A DNA stretch of 64,000 nt, taken from contig NZ_FRCS01000001.1 in the NCBI RefSeq assembly GCF_900143005.1, positions 1,240,001 through 1,304,000 of the forward strand, written 5' to 3'. Shown here piece after piece: positions 31,915 to 41,069 of this stretch. The notes under the pieces were generated by a model. That model had not been told where the DNA came from. It worked only from the letters and a program-made list of their open reading frames with translations, and ran no database searches. The position numbers and the translations under genes are program-made. Position 1 is the stretch's first letter. The number at the start of each line of letters is the position of its first letter. Origin of the DNA: Cryptosporangium aurantiacum. Its GTDB lineage: Bacteria > Actinomycetota > Actinomycetes > Mycobacteriales > Cryptosporangiaceae.

Positions 31915-32938
31915 CCCCGGCCTCGACCTCGATCGGCTGGCCACCTGGCTGGACGGCACCGACCTGCCCGGCAAGGGCGCGCCGATCGAGCACAAGTTCG
32001 TCACCGGCGGCGCGCAGAACGCGATCTACGAGATCCGCCGCGGCGACCTGCACGCCGCGCTGCGGATCCCGCCGCCGTCCGCGCCGCCCAACCGGGACGC
32101 AGGCATCCTCCGCGAGTGGCGGATCACCGAGGCGCTGGACGGCACCGACGTCCCGTCCACGGCTGCGTACGCGGTCTGCGCCGACACGTCGGTGCTGGGC
32201 CGCGCGTTCTACCTGATGGGCTTCGTCGACGGCTGGTCGCCGATGGCCACCCGCGGCACGTGGCCCGCCCCGTTCGACTCCGACCTCGCCGCGCGGCGAG
32301 GCCTGGCGCTCGAGTTGGTCGACGGGATCGCGCTGCTGTCGAAGGTGGACTGGCGGGCCCGCGGGCTGGACGGCCTGGGCAAGCCGGACGGCTTCCACGA
32401 GCGGCAGGTCGACCGCTGGACGGCGCTGTACGAGAAGATCAAGCGGCGTGACCTGCCGGGCTTCGAGGAGGCCTCCGCCTGGCTGCGCGCGCACAAGCCG
32501 CTGGACTACGTCCCCGGCCTCCTGCACGGCGACTACCAGTTCGCGAACGTGATGTTCCGGCACGGTGCCCCGGCCCGGCTGGCGGCGATCGTCGACTGGG
32601 AGATGGGGACGATCGGCGACCCGAAGCTGGATCTGGCCTGGTTGATCGACCGGTGGCCGGAGGACCCGTCGGCGGACGCGGGTGGCCCGAGCTACGTCGA
32701 CATGCACGGTATGCCGGGGCGGGCGGAGCTGATCGCGCGGTACGCCGAGGTGTCCGGGCGGCAGCTCGACGACCTCGACTACTACCTGATCCTGTCCCGC
32801 TTCAAGATGGGCGTCGTCATCGAGCAGGGCTTCCAGCGGGCCGGGGACAACACGACGCTGCAGGCGTTCGGCCCGATCGCGGTCGACCTGATGAGCCGCG
32901 CCGCCTCGCTGGCCGAGTCGACGGACTACGCCGGATGA
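31907..32938 (+). CDS. aminoglycoside-phosphotransferase-fold kinase partnered with the acyl-CoA dehydrogenase
   Basis: The 343-residue product has the APH/choline-kinase fold: the catalytic loop LLHGDYQFANVMF near residue 205 and the metal motif IVDWEMGTIGDP near 228. Proteins of this type beside, or fused to, acyl-CoA dehydrogenases (as in ACAD10/11) are reported to phosphorylate hydroxyacyl-CoA so that phosphate can be eliminated, allowing 4-hydroxy acids to enter beta-oxidation. The eight-base overlap with the dehydrogenase and ATGA overlap with the VOC gene argue for the same use here. Antibiotic resistance is unlikely in this setting. Confidence 0.87.
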   Translation: MSDPGLDLDRLATWLDGTDLPGKGAPIEHKFVTGGAQNAIYEIRRGDLHAALRIPPPSAPPNRDAGILREWRITEALDGTDVPSTAAYAVCADTSVLGRAFYLMGFVDGWSPMATRGTWPAPFDSDLAARRGLALELVDGIALLSKVDWRARGLDGLGKPDGFHERQVDRWTALYEKIKRRDLPGFEEASAWLRAHKPLDYVPGLLHGDYQFANVMFRHGAPARLAAIVDWEMGTIGDPKLDLAWLIDRWPEDPSADAGGPSYVDMHGMPGRAELIARYAEVSGRQLDDLDYYLILSRFKMGVVIEQGFQRAGDNTTLQAFGPIAVDLMSRAASLAESTDYAG

Positions 32939-33378
32939 GGGCCGCCGATCAGTTCCACGTCGGGATCGTCGTCGACGACCTGGAGGCCACGCTGGAGCAC
33001 CTGACCGCGCTATTCGGCTACGAGTGGGCACCGGAGATCGGCGGCCCGACCGCGGTCCTGCTGCCCACCGGCCCGGCCGAGCCCGAACTGCGGTTCGCCT
33101 ACTCGCGGACGGTGCCGCGGCTGGAGGTGATCCGGAGCGTCCCGGGGCATCCGGTCTGGCAGCCGGCGACGTCCGGCATCCACCACCTCGGGTACTGGTC
33201 CGACGACGTCGCGGCCGACTCCGCCGCGCTGGTCGCCCGGGGCTACGAGCTCGAAGTGACCGGCGCGCGGCCCGACGGAACACCGTACTGGGCGTACCAC
33301 CGCCCGGCGCACGGCCCGCGGATCGAGCTCGTCAGCCGTGAGGTCCAGTCGGGTCTCGAACGTCTCTGGGCATCATAG
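32935..33378 (+). CDS. VOC/glyoxalase-superfamily protein (147 aa)
   Basis: The 147-residue product has the two beta-alpha-beta-beta-beta units of the vicinal-oxygen-chelate fold: FHVGIVVDDLEATLEHLTAL at the N-terminus and GIHHLGYWSDDVAADSAALV in the second half, each with His, and a late Glu (RIELVS) as third metal ligand. Candidates are an isomerase, epimerase or extradiol-type enzyme acting on a CoA ester or diol. The ATG at 32935 overlaps the kinase stop (ATGA), so it is the third gene of the TetR-controlled operon. Confidence 0.83.
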   Translation: MRAADQFHVGIVVDDLEATLEHLTALFGYEWAPEIGGPTAVLLPTGPAEPELRFAYSRTVPRLEVIRSVPGHPVWQPATSGIHHLGYWSDDVAADSAALVARGYELEVTGARPDGTPYWAYHRPAHGPRIELVSREVQSGLERLWAS

Positions 33379-33382
33379 AAAG

Positions 33383-33403
33383 TTTTACAATCATCTACAT
33401 GAT
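33383..33403. promoter_or_regulatory. possible operator upstream of the DapB-like gene
   Basis: The 52-base gap before the DapB-like gene contains TTTTACAATCAT and the inverted repeat ATCAT-N4-ATGAT (33390-33403). On the minus strand GATGATTGTAAAA loosely resembles AATGATTGCAAATC at 15842. The similarity is partial, so this is a weak candidate member of the importer/Rieske site family. Confidence 0.35.
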
Positions 33404-33430
33404 GGCGTCGGCAGGCATTACCGTCGGGTC

Positions 33431-34483
33431 ATGCCTGCCGCACCGCCGTACCGCGTCGTCCAGTGGGCCACCGGGAACATCGGATCCCGCACCCTCCGCG
33501 GAGTGATCGAGCATCCCGGCCTGGAGCTCGCCGGGGTGTACGCCCACAGCCCCGCCAAGGCCGGCCGGGACGCCGGCGAGCTCTGCGGACTGGACCCGAC
33601 CGGCGTCCGAGCGACGTCCGATCTCGACGAGATCCTCGCGCTCGGCGCCGACTGCGTCGTCTACACGCCGCTCGCCTGCGACTTCGACGACGTCTGCCGG
33701 GTGCTGGAGTCCGGCACGAACGTCGTCTCGACCCGGGGAGAGTTCGCCCGGCCGGCGAACCTCGACCCGGACGTCCGGAAACGGGTCGAAGAGGCCTGTG
33801 TCCGCGGCGGGACGACGATCCACAGCACCGGCAGCAGCCCGGGGTTCGTCACCGAGGCGTTACCGCTGGTCCTGACGTCGATCCAGCGGCGGCTCGACGG
33901 CGTCCGCATCGACGAGTTCGCCGACCTGTCGCAGCGGAACTCCCCGGCGCTCCTATTCGACGTGATGGGCTTCGGCAAGCCGCCGACGGAGTTCGGCGAA
34001 CGGCGGCTGACCGCGCTGCGGAACAGCTTCGGCCCGTCGCTGCAGGTCCTGGCCGAGGCGCTGGGCGTGCCGCTCGACACGGTCGACGCCGAGGGCGAGT
34101 TCGCGGTGACGCCGCGCCCGCTGACGATCGCCGCCGGGACGCTGGAGCCCGGCACGGTCGCCGCGCAGCGAATCACGGTGACCGGGCGGCGCAACGGCGA
34201 GGCACTCCTGACGTTCTGCGCGACCTGGTACTGCCATGCGGACCTGGAGACCGAGTGGGACCTGCGGGCCACCGGGTGGCGGGTCACGGTCGACGGTGAC
34301 GCGCCGCTCCACGTCGACCTGTTCTTTCCGTTCCCGCTGGAGCACATGGCCGAGCGGTCGCCCGGCTACACGGCGAACCGGGCGGTGAACGCGGTGCCGG
34401 TCGTCTGCGCGGCGCCACCCGGGATCCGGACGACCGTCGACCTGCCCCAGATCGTGGCCGATCTCAGGGGATCGCGGCAGTAG
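33431..34483 (+). CDS. DapB-like NAD(P)-binding reductase (dihydrodipicolinate reductase N-terminal family)
   Basis: The 350-residue product begins with a Rossmann fold of the DapB N-terminal type (YRVVQWATGNIGSRTLRGVI, residues 7-26), with later CVVYTPLACDFDDV and STGSSPGFVTEALP segments like those of 2,4-diaminopentanoate dehydrogenase and related actinobacterial oxidoreductases. It is longer than true DapB and lacks the lysine-pathway context, so lysine biosynthesis is not proposed. It probably reduces or oxidises a pathway carbonyl. The ATG at 33431 is chosen because the family starts there. Its end overlaps the convergent CoA transferase gene by 20 bases. Confidence 0.82.
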   Translation: MPAAPPYRVVQWATGNIGSRTLRGVIEHPGLELAGVYAHSPAKAGRDAGELCGLDPTGVRATSDLDEILALGADCVVYTPLACDFDDVCRVLESGTNVVSTRGEFARPANLDPDVRKRVEEACVRGGTTIHSTGSSPGFVTEALPLVLTSIQRRLDGVRIDEFADLSQRNSPALLFDVMGFGKPPTEFGERRLTALRNSFGPSLQVLAEALGVPLDTVDAEGEFAVTPRPLTIAAGTLEPGTVAAQRITVTGRRNGEALLTFCATWYCHADLETEWDLRATGWRVTVDGDAPLHVDLFFPFPLEHMAERSPGYTANRAVNAVPVVCAAPPGIRTTVDLPQIVADLRGSRQ

Positions 34484-35696
34484 CTTTCAGCTCGGCGATC
34501 TCCTCCCAGGTCAGGCCCGCTTCGAGCAACACGGACTCGGTGTGTTCACCGTGCTCCGGGGCCCGCGACGGCCGGCCGGGCTGCTCGTCGAACTGCACCG
34601 GCACGGTGACGAGCGGCAGCGTGTGACCGTTGCCGAGGTCGACGTCGGCGAGGTACCCGTTCGCCACGGTCTGCGGGTCGGTCGCCAGCTCGTCGAGGCG
34701 CTGGCTGGGCGCCCAGCCGCCGCCGAAACCGTCCAGCGCGGTCCGCCACTCGGCGAGCGTCCGCCGGTCGAACACGACCTCCAGCCACTCGACACACTCG
34801 CGGGCGTTCCGGTGCCGGGCGGCCAGATCGGCGAACCGCGGGTCGTTCGCTCGGGACGGTTCGCCGATGGCCGCGCAGAACTCCGCCCAGTACCGGTCGG
34901 GCGCGAGCATCTGCAGCACGATCACCCGGTCGTCGGCGGTGCGGTAGGGGAGCATCAGCGGGTTGCCGGTCTCGTACCGGCCGCGCCCGACCGCCGGCGG
35001 CTCCGGACCGCCGAGCAGCGCGTTGACCAGGTCCATCTGGATCTGCCACATGCCGACGGCGAGCAGCGAGGCGTCCACGATCGACGGTTCGCCGGTCGAG
35101 GCCCTGCGGTAGAGCGCGGTGCTGATCGCGCCGGCCAGCGCGAGGCCGGCCACGACGTCGCCGAACGCGGGGCGCGGCGCCGCCGGCCAGGTCGCGTCCG
35201 GCGGGGCCAGCAGCTGCTGCATGCCGCTCCGGGCCCAGTACGCACCCGCGTCGAACGCGCCCTGGCCCGCGTCCGGACCGCGCGGGCCGAACGCCGTGCC
35301 GCGGACGTAGATCAGCGCGGGCGCGTCGGCCCGTACGTCCGCCGGGTCGATCCGCAGCCGGGTGCAGGTCGCGGCCTTCAGGTTGGTCAGGAAGACGTCG
35401 CTGCCGGTGACGAGCCGCGACAGCACCGCGCGGCCGTCCGGCGTGGTGAGGTCGAGCGCGACCGACCGCTTGCCGCGGTTGACGGCCTGGAACTGGACGT
35501 CCGCGCCGTGCCAGGACTTGTGCAGGCCGCTGCTGACCAGCCCGCGGTACGGGTCACCGGTCACCGGGTGCTCGATCTTGACGACCTCCGCGCCCCACTC
35601 GGCCAGGACCGCGCCCGCCATCGGGACGAACACGTGCGAGGCGACCTCGAGGACCCGAACGCCGGCGAGCGGCAAGCTATTTCGATGGTTAGGCAA
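34464..35696 (-). CDS. family III (CaiB/BaiF-type) CoA transferase or acyl-CoA racemase
   Basis: The roughly 410-residue product has the family III layout: GVRVLEVASHVFVPMAGAVLAEWGAEVVKIEHP at the N-terminus in consecutive blocks, the catalytic Asp in AFDAGAYWARSG near residue 150, and the late GPEPPAVGRGRYETGNP. Enzymes of this family move CoA between acids or racemise 2-methylacyl-CoA. The start is uncertain: no ATG fits, TTG codons at 35696 and 35675 are possible, and neither has a good ribosome-binding site. The divergent region to 35826 holds an operator of the 14-bp family. Confidence 0.85.
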   Translation of the reverse strand: MPNHRNSLPLAGVRVLEVASHVFVPMAGAVLAEWGAEVVKIEHPVTGDPYRGLVSSGLHKSWHGADVQFQAVNRGKRSVALDLTTPDGRAVLSRLVTGSDVFLTNLKAATCTRLRIDPADVRADAPALIYVRGTAFGPRGPDAGQGAFDAGAYWARSGMQQLLAPPDATWPAAPRPAFGDVVAGLALAGAISTALYRRASTGEPSIVDASLLAVGMWQIQMDLVNALLGGPEPPAVGRGRYETGNPLMLPYRTADDRVIVLQMLAPDRYWAEFCAAIGEPSRANDPRFADLAARHRNARECVEWLEVVFDRRTLAEWRTALDGFGGGWAPSQRLDELATDPQTVANGYLADVDLGNGHTLPLVTVPVQFDEQPGRPSRAPEHGEHTESVLLEAGLTWEEIAELKATAAIP

Positions 35697-35788
35697 ACGT
35701 TGACGTTCTGCACGCCCTGAAGCACGCTGAGACACCGCTGCTCCGATCTCTGGTGTACGGCCCGGGGGTGGCGTTAGTCTCTCTAGTA

Positions 35789-35802
35789 TGTAAGCGTTCG
35801 CT
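35789..35802. promoter_or_regulatory. 14-bp family operator, copy 1
   Basis: TGTAAGCGTTCGCT matches AGCAAGCGTTCACT (copy at 51739, opposite strand) at 10 of 14 positions and contains the inner palindrome AGCGTTCGCT. It lies between the divergent CoA transferase and amidohydrolase genes, just after a possible -10 (TAGTAT at 35784). Confidence 0.6.
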
Positions 35803-35825
35803 CTCAAAGCGAATTGGAGTACACG

Positions 35826-37040
35826 ATGTCTTTTAGTTGGTTCGTCTCCGTCGATGACCACCTCATCGAACCCGCCCAGCTGTGGCAGGACCGGTTACCG
35901 GCGCGATGGCGGGACACCGGGCCGCGGATCGTGTCGCAGGACGGCACGGAGTTCTGGGTCTACGAGGACCGGCAGATCGTCACGACCGGCTTGAGCGCGG
36001 TCGCGGGCAAGCAGCGGGAGGAGTTCTCTCCCGAGCCGGTCACCTACGCGGACATGCGGCCCGGTTGTTACGACCCGTCCGCGCGCGTGGCCGACATGAA
36101 CCAGGGGCACGTGCTCTCGTCGATGCTGTTCCCTTCGTTCCCCCGGTACTGCGGCCAGGTCTTCCACGAGGCCAAGGACAAGGAGCTGGCGCTGCTCTGC
36201 GTCCGGGCCTGGAACGACTTCATCCTGGAGGAGTGCGCCGAGGCCCACCCCGGCCGCTTCATCCCGCTGATGATCATCCCGCTCTGGGATCCGGCTGCCG
36301 CGGTCGCGGAGATCGAACGCACGGCGGCGCGTGGCGCGAAGTCGATCGCGTTCTCGGAGAACCCCACCAAGCTGGGGCTGCCCTCGATCCACGGTGACCA
36401 CTGGGACCCGGTGTTCCGCGCCTGCCACGAGACCGGGCTGGTCGTGTCGATGCATGTCGGCTCCTCGTCCAACCTGATCCGCACCTCGCCGGACATGCCG
36501 ACGCTCGCGTTCATGGCGTACTCGCCCGCGGTCAACCAGGCGGGGACGCTGATGGACTGGCTGTTCAGCGGCAAGTTCGAGAAGTACGCGAACCTGAAGA
36601 TCGCGCTGTCCGAGGGCTCGATCGGCTGGATCCCGTACTTCCTGGAGCGCGCCGAGCAGGTCGTCGACAAGCAACGGTTCTGGGCGTCCCGGTTCGACAT
36701 CGACATGCACGCCTCGCACGAGCGCGGCGAGCAGACCAGCGACTCGACGTTCAACCTCGACACCGACGTCCGGCGCCTGTTCCGCGACCACGTCTACGGG
36801 ACGTTCATCGAGGACCAGGCAGGCGTCCGGCTGCTCGACATCATCGGCGAGGACAACGTGATGCTCGAGTGCGACTACCCGCACTCGGACTCGACCTGGC
36901 CGGACACCGTGAGCATGGCCAACAAGTGGCTCGCGCACCTGCCCGACGAGGTCCAGCACAAGATCACGATCGGGAACGCGTCCCGGATCTACGACTTCAC
37001 CCCGGCGGACCCGGCAGACATCGTGGCCGCGAGCCACTAG
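35826..37040 (+). CDS. amidohydrolase-2 family metal-dependent hydrolase
   Basis: The 404-residue product has the N-terminal metal motif VSVDDHLIEP (7-16), a mid-chain His (MHVGSSSNL), the ALSEGSIGWIPYFLE segment and the C-terminal metal Asp in LECDYPHSDS. This is the long amidohydrolase-2 type common in actinobacterial catabolic clusters, probably a C-C hydrolase or decarboxylase of a ring-derived acid. The ATG at 35826 has GGAG six bases upstream. It is the first gene of a seven-gene operon reaching 46259. Confidence 0.88.
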   Translation: MSFSWFVSVDDHLIEPAQLWQDRLPARWRDTGPRIVSQDGTEFWVYEDRQIVTTGLSAVAGKQREEFSPEPVTYADMRPGCYDPSARVADMNQGHVLSSMLFPSFPRYCGQVFHEAKDKELALLCVRAWNDFILEECAEAHPGRFIPLMIIPLWDPAAAVAEIERTAARGAKSIAFSENPTKLGLPSIHGDHWDPVFRACHETGLVVSMHVGSSSNLIRTSPDMPTLAFMAYSPAVNQAGTLMDWLFSGKFEKYANLKIALSEGSIGWIPYFLERAEQVVDKQRFWASRFDIDMHASHERGEQTSDSTFNLDTDVRRLFRDHVYGTFIEDQAGVRLLDIIGEDNVMLECDYPHSDSTWPDTVSMANKWLAHLPDEVQHKITIGNASRIYDFTPADPADIVAASH

Positions 37041-37062
37041 CCCACTTTTGAGGGATGACGCC

Positions 37063-38214
37063 GTGGACAAGGAAGCCCTCGAGCTCAGCCTCGTACGCCG
37101 ATTGATCACCCACCTCGACAACGGCACCACCGACCTCGCCCCGGGCGTGATGGAGGTATCGACCGACCGCTATCTGGGCGCGCACCACGAGCGGGAGGTC
37201 GCGACGCTGTTCCACGACCGTCCGCTGGTGTTCGGACTGTCCGGCGCGCTGCCCGGCCCGGACGCGTTCCGCACCGTCGACCTGTGCGGGACGCCGATCC
37301 TGCTCACCAGGGACCGGCGCGGAAAGGTCCACGCGTTCGCGAACGTGTGCCGCCACCGCGGGGTGCGGGTGGTTGACGGGTCGGGCCACCGGGGCACGTT
37401 CGCCTGCCCGTTCCACGCCTGGGTGTACGACAACGAGGGCGCGCTGCTGCGGGTGCCCTCCGCGGAGTGTTTCGGCGACCTCGACACCGCCCGCCACGGC
37501 CTGGCCGAACTGCCGGTCGCCGAGGGCTACGGCGTGATCGTCGGCCGTCTGCGGCCGGGGCCACCGGTCGACATCGACGAGTACCTGGGCCCCGGGCTCG
37601 CGGAGGAGTTCGCGGTGCTCGACTTCGCGGACTGGGAGCCGACCGGCGACGCGCACGTGCACCGGGTGGCCGCGAACTGGAAGGTCACGCTCGACACGTT
37701 CCGGGAGAACTACCACTTCGCGTACCTGCACCGGCGGACGCTGGCGACCTACGCGTACGGCGGCGTGCTGACGTTCGACGCGTTCGGCCCGCACCTGCGC
37801 AACTCCTCGGCGCTGCGCTCGATCGACGGCCTGCGCGGCCGTCCCGAGGAGGAGTGGGACGACGTCGCCGCGCACTTCAGCTACCAGTACGCGCTGTTCC
37901 CGAACACCAGCCTGACGTTCGACAGCCGCCACGCCGAGCTGTGGCAGATCGTCCCGGTCGACGCGGCGACGTCCGAGGTCTGGCACACGTCGTACCTGCG
38001 GCCGAGCCTGTCCGACGCCGAGCGTGAGAAGGCGATCGAGATGGCGCCGTGGATCTGCGAGACGGTCGTCGACGGCGAGGACTTCTGGGTCGCCGGGCGC
38101 ACCGAGCCGGGCGTCCGGACCGGCCTGACCGACCACATCGTGTTCGGCCGCAACGAGCCGGCACCCCAGCACCTGCACCGGGAGTTCGCCCGCGCGCTGG
38201 AGGAGGACGTATGA
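37063..38214 (+). CDS. Rieske non-heme iron oxygenase, alpha subunit
   Basis: The 383-residue product has Rieske ligands Cys96/His98 (CRHRG) and Cys115/His118 (CPFHAW) and an iron-binding motif FRENYHFAYLH near residue 210. It is shorter than the other two Rieske alpha subunits in the window. The GTG at 37063 has GAGGG eight bases upstream; a TTG at 37048 would overlap that site. It ends in an ATGA overlap with the D-aminoacylase-like gene. Its electron donor is not in the operon. Confidence 0.9.
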   Translation: MDKEALELSLVRRLITHLDNGTTDLAPGVMEVSTDRYLGAHHEREVATLFHDRPLVFGLSGALPGPDAFRTVDLCGTPILLTRDRRGKVHAFANVCRHRGVRVVDGSGHRGTFACPFHAWVYDNEGALLRVPSAECFGDLDTARHGLAELPVAEGYGVIVGRLRPGPPVDIDEYLGPGLAEEFAVLDFADWEPTGDAHVHRVAANWKVTLDTFRENYHFAYLHRRTLATYAYGGVLTFDAFGPHLRNSSALRSIDGLRGRPEEEWDDVAAHFSYQYALFPNTSLTFDSRHAELWQIVPVDAATSEVWHTSYLRPSLSDAEREKAIEMAPWICETVVDGEDFWVAGRTEPGVRTGLTDHIVFGRNEPAPQHLHREFARALEEDV

Positions 38215-39851
38215 CGCTGCTGCTCCGAGGGGCGCGACTGATCGACGGCACCGGCAGCCCGGCCAGGGCCGCCGACGTCGTGGTCACCGACGACCGGATC
38301 ACCGACGTGACCGACCCGGGCGCTGTGGCGCCGGGGCCGGACACTGAGGTCGTCGACCTGGACGGGCTCGCGCTGGCACCCGGTTTCATCGACATCCACA
38401 CCCACTACGACGCGCAGATCCTCTGGGACGGCGACCTCACGCCCTCGTGCTGGCACGGCGTCACGACCGTGGTGATGGGCAACTGCGGCTTCGGCGTCGC
38501 CCCGACCAAACCCGAGCACCGCGACATCATCGTCCGGACGCTGGAGAACGTCGAGGGCATGTCGGCCGAGGCGCTCGAGGCCGGGATCGACTGGTGCTTC
38601 GAGACGTTCCCGGAGTACGTCGACGCGCTGGACCGGCGGCAGAAGCGGCTGAACGTCGGCGCGTTCGTCGGCCACACGCCGCTGCGTCTCTACGTCCTCG
38701 GCGGAGAGGAGCGGGCCGCCACCGAGGACGAGGTCGCGACGATGCGCCGACTGCTGCGCCAGGCCGTCGACGCGGGAGCGGTCGGGTTCTCGACGTCCCG
38801 TCAGCCCGCACACCAGGGCGCGTACGGCCGTCCGGTCCCGAGCCGGTTCGCCGAGGTCGACGAGATCGACGCGATGGCCGCCGTGCTCGGTGAGGCGGGC
38901 AAGGGCGTGATGCAGATTTCGATCGGCCCGGGCATGTTCGTCGACCAGTTCTCCGACCTCGCGGTGCGCTACGGCGTGCCGGTGACCTGGACGGCGCTGA
39001 TGGCGAGGGCCGACCGCCCCGGCGGTGCGATGCGGACGGTCAAGCGCGGCAGCGCCCTTCCGGGGGAGGTCTATCCCCAGATCGCCTGCCGGCCGATCGT
39101 CATGCAGATCGTTCTGACCGATCCGGCGCCGCTCGGTGAGATCGACGAGTGGAAGGAAGTGCTGGCACAGCCGCGCGCCGACCGGATCGCGCTCTACCGG
39201 GACCCGTCCTGGCGCGACCGGGCCCGCAAACCGACGCTCGAGGCCTGGCACCACCGCTGGGCGAAGATCGACGTGCAGGAGACCGACGTCCACTCCGACG
39301 TCGTCGGCATCCCGCTGAGCCGGCTGGCCGACGAGCGCGGCACCACGCCGTTCGACCTGCTGCTGGACCTGGCGCTCGCCGACGACATGGTGACCCGCTT
39401 CCGGGTCGTGCTGGACAACGACGGCGACGACGAGATCGGCGAGCTGCTCGCCGACAAGCGCACGCTGCTCGGGCTCTCCGACGCCGGTGCGCACGCGACC
39501 CAGCTCTGCGACGCGTGCTACTCGACCCACCTGCTCGGACACTGGGTCCGGGAACGCCGGGCGCTCTCGCTGGAGGACGCCGTCTGGCGGCTGACCGAGC
39601 ACCCCGCCCGCGCGTTCCGCATCGCCGACCGGGGCGCGATCCGGCCCGGGTACTACGCCGACCTGGTCGCGTTCGACCCGGACACGATCGGCGCCACCGC
39701 GACCGAGCGGGTGACCGACCAACCGGGCGGCGCCGACCGGCTGGTCGCGCACAGCACCGGCGTCGAGCACATGTGGGTGAACGGGGTCGCCACCAGAACC
39801 GCCGGAGCGGACGTCGCCGGGGCGTCCGCCGGACGATTCCTGCGCAGCTGA
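38211..39851 (+). CDS. D-aminoacylase-like amidohydrolase
   Basis: The 546-residue product belongs to the N-acyl-D-amino-acid deacylase type of the amidohydrolase superfamily. It begins with the small beta-domain LLRGARLIDGTG, has the metal motif DIHTHYDAQ (61-69; His63, His65), GHTPLRLYV, and the late GLSDAGAH aspartate motif. In catabolic clusters such proteins often hydrolyse amide or lactam-like bonds, not necessarily of D-amino acids. It overlaps the Rieske gene stop and lies nine bases before the P450 gene. Confidence 0.88.
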   Translation: MTLLLRGARLIDGTGSPARAADVVVTDDRITDVTDPGAVAPGPDTEVVDLDGLALAPGFIDIHTHYDAQILWDGDLTPSCWHGVTTVVMGNCGFGVAPTKPEHRDIIVRTLENVEGMSAEALEAGIDWCFETFPEYVDALDRRQKRLNVGAFVGHTPLRLYVLGGEERAATEDEVATMRRLLRQAVDAGAVGFSTSRQPAHQGAYGRPVPSRFAEVDEIDAMAAVLGEAGKGVMQISIGPGMFVDQFSDLAVRYGVPVTWTALMARADRPGGAMRTVKRGSALPGEVYPQIACRPIVMQIVLTDPAPLGEIDEWKEVLAQPRADRIALYRDPSWRDRARKPTLEAWHHRWAKIDVQETDVHSDVVGIPLSRLADERGTTPFDLLLDLALADDMVTRFRVVLDNDGDDEIGELLADKRTLLGLSDAGAHATQLCDACYSTHLLGHWVRERRALSLEDAVWRLTEHPARAFRIADRGAIRPGYYADLVAFDPDTIGATATERVTDQPGGADRLVAHSTGVEHMWVNGVATRTAGADVAGASAGRFLRS

Positions 39852-39860
39852 GGGGACGAG

Positions 39861-41051
39861 ATGGCCCAGCGATTGTCCGACGAATGGTGCCGTGAGCACT
39901 TCGATCACCTGTCCCCGGACCTCGCCGCGACGCTGCCGGAGACGATGGCGCGGGTGCGCGCGCTGAACCCGGTCGCGCGCAGCGACGCCCACGGCGGGTT
40001 CTGGGCGGTGACCGACTACCGGAACGCGATGGCGGTTGCCCGGACACCCGAGGTCTACAGCTCGGCGCACGGGCTGTCGATCGTCGGCGGCGGTGGTGTC
40101 GTGAAGAACCGCCCGGTCGAGCTCGACGGGGCCGAGCAGCGCCTCTACAAGAACCTGACCAGCCCGTTCTTCACGCCGGCTGCGATGGCGCCGCTGGAAG
40201 CGCCGGTCCGCGACCTGGTCAACCGCCTGATCGACGGGTTCGCCGACCGCGGCGAGTGCGAGTTCATGGGCGAGTTCGCCCGGCCGCTGCCCAGCCTGGC
40301 GTTCTTCGAGCTGGTGATCAGCGCACCCGCCGAGGAGGTGGAGACCGTCGCCGCGCTGGCGTCGACGTCCTCGACGCCGACCCACCCGAAAGCGCGGGAG
40401 TCCTGGAAGGGCCTGTACGACTGGGTCGGGGCGTTCGTCCGTACCCGGCGCGAGAACCCCGCGCACGGTGACGTCGTCGACGCGGTGCTGGCCGCGCAGA
40501 TCGACGGCAGGCCGATCACCGACGAGGAAGCGATCGGGACGATCCAGCTGCTGATCCTCGGCGGCCTGGAGACGACCGCTGGTGCGCTCGGGCTGATCCT
40601 GATCCGGCTGTGCCGCGAGCCGCACATCGCCGATCGGCTGCGTGCTCATCCGGAGCTGCTACCGGCCGCGGTCGAGGAGTTGCTGCGGTTGGAGGGCCCG
40701 TTTGTCTCCGTGGGGCGCACCGCGGTGGCCGAGGCGGAACTGGCCGGCGAGAAGGTCGCCGAGGGCGACAAGGTCCTCATCCACTGGGCGTCGGCGAACC
40801 GGGACGCCGCCGAGTTCCCCGAGCCGGACGAGTTCCGGCTCGACCGCGAGCACAACCGGCACCTGGCGTTCGGCATCGGCCCGCACCGGTGCACCGGGGC
40901 CAACCTCGCGCGGATGAACATCCGGATCGCGCTGGAGGAACTGCTGCGCCGGATCGACACGATCACGCTGAAGGACGAGTCCGCGATCCACTACCACGCC
41001 GGGCTGACCCGGTCCCCGCTCAGCCTGCCGATCACGTTCACGCTCCGGTAG
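39861..41051 (+). CDS. cytochrome P450
   Basis: The 396-residue soluble P450 has the oxygen-activation helix motif GGLETT (234-239), ExxR (Glu273-Arg276) and the heme loop HLAFGIGPHRCTG with heme-ligand Cys344. It hydroxylates a hydrophobic substrate using electrons from a ferredoxin; the [3Fe-4S]-type ferredoxin and NuoF-like reductase at 21.7-23.2 kb are possible donors. GAGGGG lies seven bases before the ATG. It sits in the middle of the long operon, so it works on the same substrate series as the Rieske oxygenase. Confidence 0.93.
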   Translation: MAQRLSDEWCREHFDHLSPDLAATLPETMARVRALNPVARSDAHGGFWAVTDYRNAMAVARTPEVYSSAHGLSIVGGGGVVKNRPVELDGAEQRLYKNLTSPFFTPAAMAPLEAPVRDLVNRLIDGFADRGECEFMGEFARPLPSLAFFELVISAPAEEVETVAALASTSSTPTHPKARESWKGLYDWVGAFVRTRRENPAHGDVVDAVLAAQIDGRPITDEEAIGTIQLLILGGLETTAGALGLILIRLCREPHIADRLRAHPELLPAAVEELLRLEGPFVSVGRTAVAEAELAGEKVAEGDKVLIHWASANRDAAEFPEPDEFRLDREHNRHLAFGIGPHRCTGANLARMNIRIALEELLRRIDTITLKDESAIHYHAGLTRSPLSLPITFTLR

Positions 41052-41069
41052 CTCGCACGGAGGCCACCG

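Noticed and set aside
31907-32938. Aminoglycoside resistance gene
   Set aside because: The APH-like fold is real, but the overlap with an acyl-CoA dehydrogenase and the VOC gene points to metabolite phosphorylation.
33431-34483. Lysine biosynthesis DapB
   Set aside because: The N-terminal Rossmann fold is DapB-like but the protein is about 100 residues longer and there is no lysine-pathway gene nearby.
37881-40649. A 922-codon open frame antisense to the Rieske, D-aminoacylase-like and P450 genes
   Set aside because: The opposite strand encodes three proteins with full catalytic motifs joined by normal overlaps; the antisense product has no family features.
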